Shown piece by piece: positions 59,969 to 64,000 of a stretch of 64,000 nucleotides of DNA. The first letter of the stretch is position 1. Every line of letters begins with the position of its first letter. The translations under genes were made by a program, and so were the position numbers. Source of the DNA: Caulobacter henricii. GTDB taxonomy: Bacteria; Pseudomonadota; Alphaproteobacteria; Caulobacterales; Caulobacteraceae. Under the pieces are notes generated by a model that was not told the origin of the DNA, did not search any database, and was given only the letters and a program-made list of their open reading frames with translations. The stretch covers positions 2,728,001-2,792,000 of the forward strand of contig NZ_CP013002.1 of the NCBI RefSeq assembly GCF_001414055.1. Direction: 5' to 3'.

Positions 59969-60211
59969 CGCCTGTATTGCCTGCCTGATGCAAAGGAAGC
60001 GCCAGACAAGCGCCTAAACACTGGCGGCGCTTCAAAGCTCGTCATGATCTGCGACAACGTTTGGATCGGTGCGGGCGCGATAGTCCTGCCCGGCGTAACT
60101 ATTGGCGAAGGCGCCGTTGTTGCCGCTGGGAGCGTCGTTACCAAGGATGTGCCTGCTCGGCCGGTCGTTGGCGGCAACCCTGCTAAGGTCATCACGTCCG
60201 GGGCTGATTAG
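59969..60211 (+). pseudogene. C-terminal remnant of hexapeptide-repeat acetyltransferase (WbbJ-like)
   Basis: The frame ending at TAG 60209-60211 encodes [20 protein letters not shown] followed by [20 protein letters not shown] and GGNPAKVI, the left-handed beta-helix end of sugar O-acetyltransferases (WbbJ/NodL/LacA type). The catalytic N-terminal half is missing and stop codons occur upstream of 59969, so it is a remnant. It probably once modified the local polysaccharide. Confidence 0.85.
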
Positions 60212-60441
60212 CCCCGCCGATCACCCCTGCACATATTGGATCAACCATCGCCGCAGGCCCGTCTCGTATAGGTCCAGCCCCCGGTCCACCGCGCCGGCCG
60301 ACAGGCCGCAGGTGGTGACACGATCAACCGGATCTCATCTTAGGTCTCCGAGTAGACCCGAGGGTCACGCTGATCACACACTCCTCTCCAGTTCCGAAAA
60401 GCAAGCATGAGTGTCCATTGATACGAGGGAGGATCAGTCGC

Positions 60442-61302
60442 CTAACTCTCACGCTTGATCGCTTCGCCGATAATCGTAGCAAGGACCTCCGTGCCTTTGG
60501 GTGTGGGATGGATATCATCGCGATACAGGGAGGTGTTCCATCGCGAGTCAGCTCCGACATCGACAAAAACTAAGCCGGCACCAGACAGTACCTGCATAGG
60601 TTTCAGCAAGGCGTTCAACCTCAAATTTCCATCGCTCGCTTCGACTTTGTTTGGATAAAGTACGATCAATGTAGGGGGGTGCCTTCCACAATGGAATGCA
60701 ACCCACTGCTCCTTCCAATTGCGATCAAGCGCTGGTCCTGGCGAACCTCGAACTCCAATATGAAGCGTCTTGACTGCAAGATGTTGAATCGCCAGAAGCG
60801 GACGATGGGTCGGATGTGTGGATTCGAGTTTCCACTCTGACGGAGCCTGTAGATCGCCTGAGTTCAATACAAACACCACTTTGTCCGACTTCCGAGCTAT
60901 GTCAGGATTTATTTCCAGATAAAGAAGCTCGTTCGATAGAGACCAGCTTCCTGCACCGATCGGCCAGACTTTTCCGCCTATCTTGCCCTGCAACTGTGGA
61001 CCTAGTTTTTCGGATTGACGGTAACGGTTGCCGCCATAGACAATGCTGTCTCCGACCAACAACGTATCTTGAACGTTAGGCTTGGGTACGAACTCGGCAG
61101 CGACGCCCATGCTGCGACTGTTGAACGCGTAGTCGTTGCGGTTCAAGAACGCGCCGGATTGGCTTGGAGCCGGGATGTAACCAAACGGCGGGCCTGGCCG
61201 ATAAAGCGGGAAGTCAAGAAGCCCAAAGACCCTCAAACCTAACTCAACGCAGAATAGGAGGACAAGGGCGCTACCCGCGACCCACTTGAAAACGAGCTTC
61301 AT
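60442..61302 (-). CDS. SGNH/GDSL hydrolase-like protein, membrane anchored
   Basis: A 286-residue protein from the ATG at 61302, with an N-terminal hydrophobic anchor (MKLVFKWVAGSALVLLFCVE). Block I is TLLVGDSIVYGG with the GDS serine, and block V is YRDDIHPTPKGTEVLATIIG with the Asp-x-x-His pair, so the SGNH catalytic residues are present. LIVLYPNKVEAS and GLVFVDVGADSRWN lie between. Such periplasmic enzymes often acetylate or deacetylate polysaccharides, which fits the cluster. The gene is intact, unlike its immediate neighbours. Confidence 0.78.
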   Translation of the reverse strand: MKLVFKWVAGSALVLLFCVELGLRVFGLLDFPLYRPGPPFGYIPAPSQSGAFLNRNDYAFNSRSMGVAAEFVPKPNVQDTLLVGDSIVYGGNRYRQSEKLGPQLQGKIGGKVWPIGAGSWSLSNELLYLEINPDIARKSDKVVFVLNSGDLQAPSEWKLESTHPTHRPLLAIQHLAVKTLHIGVRGSPGPALDRNWKEQWVAFHCGRHPPTLIVLYPNKVEASDGNLRLNALLKPMQVLSGAGLVFVDVGADSRWNTSLYRDDIHPTPKGTEVLATIIGEAIKRES

Positions 61303-61767
61303 GCGCGCCCCGACGTGCAACCAAACTTAGGCGCCACGACTGATATTGGGTGTCAACCGGTTAGCGTGGAGGCGCACATACCCCAGGCCCCCAAAATCGA
61401 CGGTCAACGTCGAACACCGCAACGGGCGCGCCACTCAGATACTGGAAGTGGATCACCCCGCCGCTCTCGACGGCATCGAAGGCATAGGCCGCCATCGGCA
61501 TTTCGATTTCCGCCCGCGGGCTCATCGGTCGGTTGCGCAGAAGGCCCTGCACCACGCCATTGAGCCCAGACACGTCCTCGTTCCTGAATGCGACCCGAAC
61601 CTCGCTGGCTTAACAAGCAACGTCATACGTTCGCCGGATCCAAATCATTTGGCGGCCCGAACTAAACAACCCCGCGCACCGCGTTGAGATGGCCTCGCAC
61701 GTAAACAAAGTGTGCAGCGCCTCCCGGGGGTTAGACCCGGCTCGTACCCTTTGGTCACGGGCTCGTC
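61303..61767. other. Remnant-rich stretch without an intact gene
   Basis: These 465 bp include a minus-strand frame (61361-61573) encoding SPRAEIEMPMAAYAFDAVES and GGVIHFQYLSGAPVAVFDVD, which reads like real protein but matches no family I recognise and lacks a plausible beginning and end. It is probably another gene fragment. Confidence 0.4.
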
Positions 61768-62487
61768 CTATGGACGGGTCGCCTTGGGATAGAGCTGGAC
61801 GGCGAGCTTCAGGCCCCGGCGGAAACGTGGGGCCATGAAGTGAAGATAGCGAAATTGCCTCAGCTCATGCCGGATCGCGCGATCGGCATTGGCGCGAAGC
61901 CAGGCGCCACGCCTGCCCCTTTCCTGGCCCTTGGCCGTCATGACCACATTGTGGAAAAGCGCATCGTCGAACTCCTAAAAAGGTCGAAAGGTGTTCTCCA
62001 ACGAACACGAAATTGCAGGCCTGAAAGACCGCGCCGTTCTGGCCGCACCGTTCGTCGGCAAAGGTTTGCAGCCATTTGACCGACGGCCAGGCGCGGCGAA
62101 CATAGCGAACCGCATAGGCAATCGCCCGGCTTTCGCTGAGGCGCGGCGCGGCGCGGCGCGTCGTCATCCAGCCACATGCGGTTGAGTTCAAGATGCTGGT
62201 CATTGGCCGAGCGCTCAACCACCGCACGCCTGAAGCCGGGTTCATCGCAGAGCCAAATTGTAAGACCCCAACAACTCGCCTTCGATGAGCGCCCCAAGGT
62301 GGACATAGCTGTTGGCGACGATCGTATGGCTATAGTGGTGGCGTCGGATGATCGCTTTGGCCTGTTCACGGTGTATTTCGCGAACATGCATTTGGGCGGT
62401 GCCAAATCCGTTGGCGCGGCGCGCGCCAAATAGCACCGCCTGGTCATCCAGCAGGTAATTCGCTGCCATGGCCGCGCGCCTTTTCAA
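61768..62487 (-). pseudogene. mom: Mom-like DNA-modification protein, frameshifted
   Basis: Homology to phage Mom-type adenine-modification proteins runs through three frames. Frame 1 gives NYLLDDQAVLFGARRANGFG and IIRRHHYSHTIVANSYVHLG; then pieces FGSAMNPASG and VVERSANDQHLELNRMWLDD; then LSESRAIAYAVRYVRRAWPS, VKWLQTFADERCGQNGAVFQ and ACNFVFVGEHLSTF; and finally LRQFRYLHFMAPRFRRGLKL ending at TAG 61768-61770. Several frame breaks are needed, so it cannot make a full protein. Mom converts adenine to N6-carbamoylmethyl-adenine and protects phage DNA from restriction. A Com-like zinc-finger gene precedes it, as in phage Mu. Confidence 0.8.
62141..62160. repeat. Four tandem copies of GCGCG at a frame break in mom
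   Basis: The tract is four perfect 5-bp units. With two (or five) copies the Mom frame would join as WLDDDAPRLSESRAIAYAVR, which fits the expected protein; with four copies it shifts. Slippage at this repeat is the simplest cause of this particular break. Confidence 0.75.
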
Positions 62488-62502
62488 GGGCGCTCGGGGC
62501 GC

Positions 62503-62670
62503 TCAGCCAAACTGATTGGCGGCATTGCAGCGCGGGCAGGCCACTTCGATCTGACCGGACGCATCAACCGCCTGCCGGGCAAGAAGCCGGCCGCAGGATC
62601 GACACCGCGACGGCTTCATCTCGACTCGGCGCGCACGGCGAGCATGAGGGTCACCACAGGACCTTTTCAT
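62503..62670 (-). CDS. com: Com-like zinc-finger translational regulator of mom
   Basis: A 55-residue frame (ATG 62670) or 38 residues from the internal ATG at 62619. The core is RCRSCGRLLARQAVDASGQI followed by EVACPRCNAANQFG, with a C-x2-C...C-x2-C zinc site and the spacing of Mu Com (62 aa), which binds the mom mRNA and allows its translation. Its stop lies 15 bp before the mom start, the order of the Mu com-mom operon. This short frame appears intact although mom is broken. The 250 bp between it and the amidase stop at 62921 hold no recognisable gene. Confidence 0.65.
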   Translation of the reverse strand: MKRSCGDPHARRARRVEMKPSRCRSCGRLLARQAVDASGQIEVACPRCNAANQFG

Positions 62671-62920
62671 TTACGGCAAGCTCCTCGCCACGCTTGAAGG
62701 CTATACCCCGATGGCTGGGGCGGACGGGCCGTCCACGATCGGCGCCGATCGACGGCGGTGCGTGGCGACTATGCGCGCACCGCTCCCGTCCTGGGTGGGC
62801 GGCCGTTCAATCAATGACAGGCAAGCCATAGCGCTCCTGCCCGGCCAGCAGGGCTCGGGCGATCCGCGCCACTCATTGACCAGCGCTACGGCAGCCACCC
62901 CTGGTGCCTTTCGTTTGCCC

Positions 62921-64000
62921 TCAGGCCTGGCCTGTAGGCCGCCCGACCAGGTCTGGCACCGGCATCGGCGGCAACAGGGCGCGGATGGCGAGACCGAGGC
63001 TGAGCAGGTCGCGGTCGCTCCCGGAAGGACCGTCAAGTTCCAGCGCCAGCGGCAGGCCGGTAGCCCGGGTCAGCCCGGTCGGCAGGACCAGCCCGGGCAG
63101 GCCCACGGTGCTGCCCGGACTGATATTGCGCGCCATGGCGGTCTGGAAGGAGATCGCGGTGCCGCCGATCATCACCGTCTCGTCCTCACCGATCAGGGTG
63201 GCCGGCGTCATGGTGGCCGGAAACAGCATGGCGGCGACGTCCTGTTGCACGAAGTAGTCGGTGAAAAGCCTTTGCAGGGCCGGACGGTGGACATCGCGGG
63301 CGGCGGCATAGGCGGCCTCCGGTATCGTCAAGGGTGCGCCCGGCATCACAAATCGCTCGAACACCGCCTTCACGTCAGGGCTGACGGACTCGACCAACTC
63401 GGCGAGGCTAACGGGCGCGCCCGAGGCCTTCAGATAAGCCATCCAGGACGCGGCAGCGTCGTGGATCTGGATCGGCGCTGTGACCTGGGCGACCAGTCCC
63501 GCAAGGTCAGGTATGTCGGCCTCCACCAGCACGACGCCGGCTTCGCGCAGGCGGTCCATCACCGCGTCCATCTGATGTTCGACCTCAGGGTCCAGGCCCG
63601 AGAAATAGAAGCCACGGGCGATGCCCAGCCGCAGACCGCGCAGGTCCGCAGGCGCCACCGGCCGCTGATCCCCGGTCATCACGGCATCGAACAGCACCAG
63701 ATCTTCGACCGTGCGCGCGTGCGGACCGATCTGGTCGAACAGCGGCGTGATCGGCGCCGTGCCGTCATTGGGGTAGCGGCCCGTGGTCGGCCGAAACCCG
63801 CAAACGCCGCAAAGGGCGGCAGGCACGCGGATCGACCCTTGCGTATCTTCCGCCACGCCCAGCGGCGCCATCCGGGCCGCCACGGCTGCAGCCGTCCCGC
63901 CGCTGCTGCCGCCGGGTATGCGTTGCGGGTCGTAGGGATTGCGCACCGCCCCGAATGCCTGGTTGTTACTGGTCCAGCCGAACGACAGTTCATGCAGATT
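62921..64000 (-). CDS. Amidase signature family enzyme (N-terminus beyond window)
   Basis: The last 360 codons of an amidase whose start lies past base 64000. The signature is [20 protein letters not shown] with the cis-Ser, then [20 protein letters not shown] containing the nucleophile Ser of the GSIR motif; the catalytic Lys should be upstream of the window edge. [20 protein letters not shown] and [14 protein letters not shown] follow. It hydrolyses an amide bond of unknown substrate. GC-rich and intact as far as seen, so it marks the right side of the accessory zone. Confidence 0.92.
   Translation of the reverse strand, partial: NLHELSFGWTSNNQAFGAVRNPYDPQRIPGGSSGGTAAAVAARMAPLGVAEDTQGSIRVPAALCGVCGFRPTTGRYPNDGTAPITPLFDQIGPHARTVEDLVLFDAVMTGDQRPVAPADLRGLRLGIARGFYFSGLDPEVEHQMDAVMDRLREAGVVLVEADIPDLAGLVAQVTAPIQIHDAAASWMAYLKASGAPVSLAELVESVSPDVKAVFERFVMPGAPLTIPEAAYAAARDVHRPALQRLFTDYFVQQDVAAMLFPATMTPATLIGEDETVMIGGTAISFQTAMARNISPGSTVGLPGLVLPTGLTRATGLPLALELDGPSGSDRDLLSLGLAIRALLPPMPVPDLVGRPTGQA

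Overview
The window reads as chromosomal DNA of a Caulobacter/Phenylobacterium-type alphaproteobacterium (family Caulobacteraceae). It is GC-rich and carries large TonB-dependent receptors of the Caulobacter type, a flgB-flgC-fliE operon divergent from fliO-fliP with a perfect TTAA-N7-TTAA CtrA box between them, two MucR/Ros regulators, a single-domain PAS protein of the MopJ type, and a holdfast-anchor (hfaA/hfaB) locus. The species cannot be fixed from the sequence alone.

Layout. 1-8.7 kb: the start of a DUF5117-type metalloprotease, a small exported protein, a 2OG-Fe(II) oxygenase, a TonB-dependent receptor and an M14 carboxypeptidase-like enzyme, which suggests peptide scavenging. 8.8-19.1 kb: two tandem flavin-dependent (tryptophan-halogenase-like) enzymes, a second TonB receptor, a divergent LacI regulator and a GH3 glycosidase; this looks like one LacI-controlled glycoside uptake locus with two palindromic operator candidates. 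19.2-25.2 kb: flagellar genes, ribokinase, PAS protein, MucR and a DUF2336 protein. 25.3-35.4 kb: a catabolic set (enoyl-CoA hydratase, cytochrome P450, GMC oxidoreductase, acyl-CoA ligase, MaoC hydratase), with the holdfast-anchor locus between the ligase and MaoC. 35.4-43.3 kb: core-like genes (XRE regulator, CsbD, trypsin-like protease, oligopeptidase B, GNAT, MucR2, DUF2786, esterase).

Accessory zone, about 44-62.9 kb. It begins at a tRNA-Cys gene. A degenerate copy of the tRNA 3' part plus about 75 bp of flank recurs 5.1 kb downstream, as expected of an old integration at the tRNA. Between the copies lie five tandem paralogues of an unrecognised small secreted four-cysteine protein, a further cysteine-rich secreted protein on the other strand, and a Pro/Ala-rich exported protein. 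Beyond is a partly AT-rich surface-polysaccharide cluster (TupA-like ATP-grasp, flippase, O-antigen ligase-like protein, three GT4 glycosyltransferases, an epimerase) with broken ugd and acetyltransferase remnants, an SGNH-hydrolase gene, and a decayed phage-type com-mom DNA-modification module. The window ends inside an amidase gene.

The most unusual material is the five-gene secreted-protein array at tRNA-Cys, the holdfast locus that starts with a curli-like repeat protein followed by its own terminator and carries two HfaB paralogues, and the com-mom relic with a 5-bp repeat at one of its frame breaks. All functions are inferred from recognisable motifs; no database search was possible.
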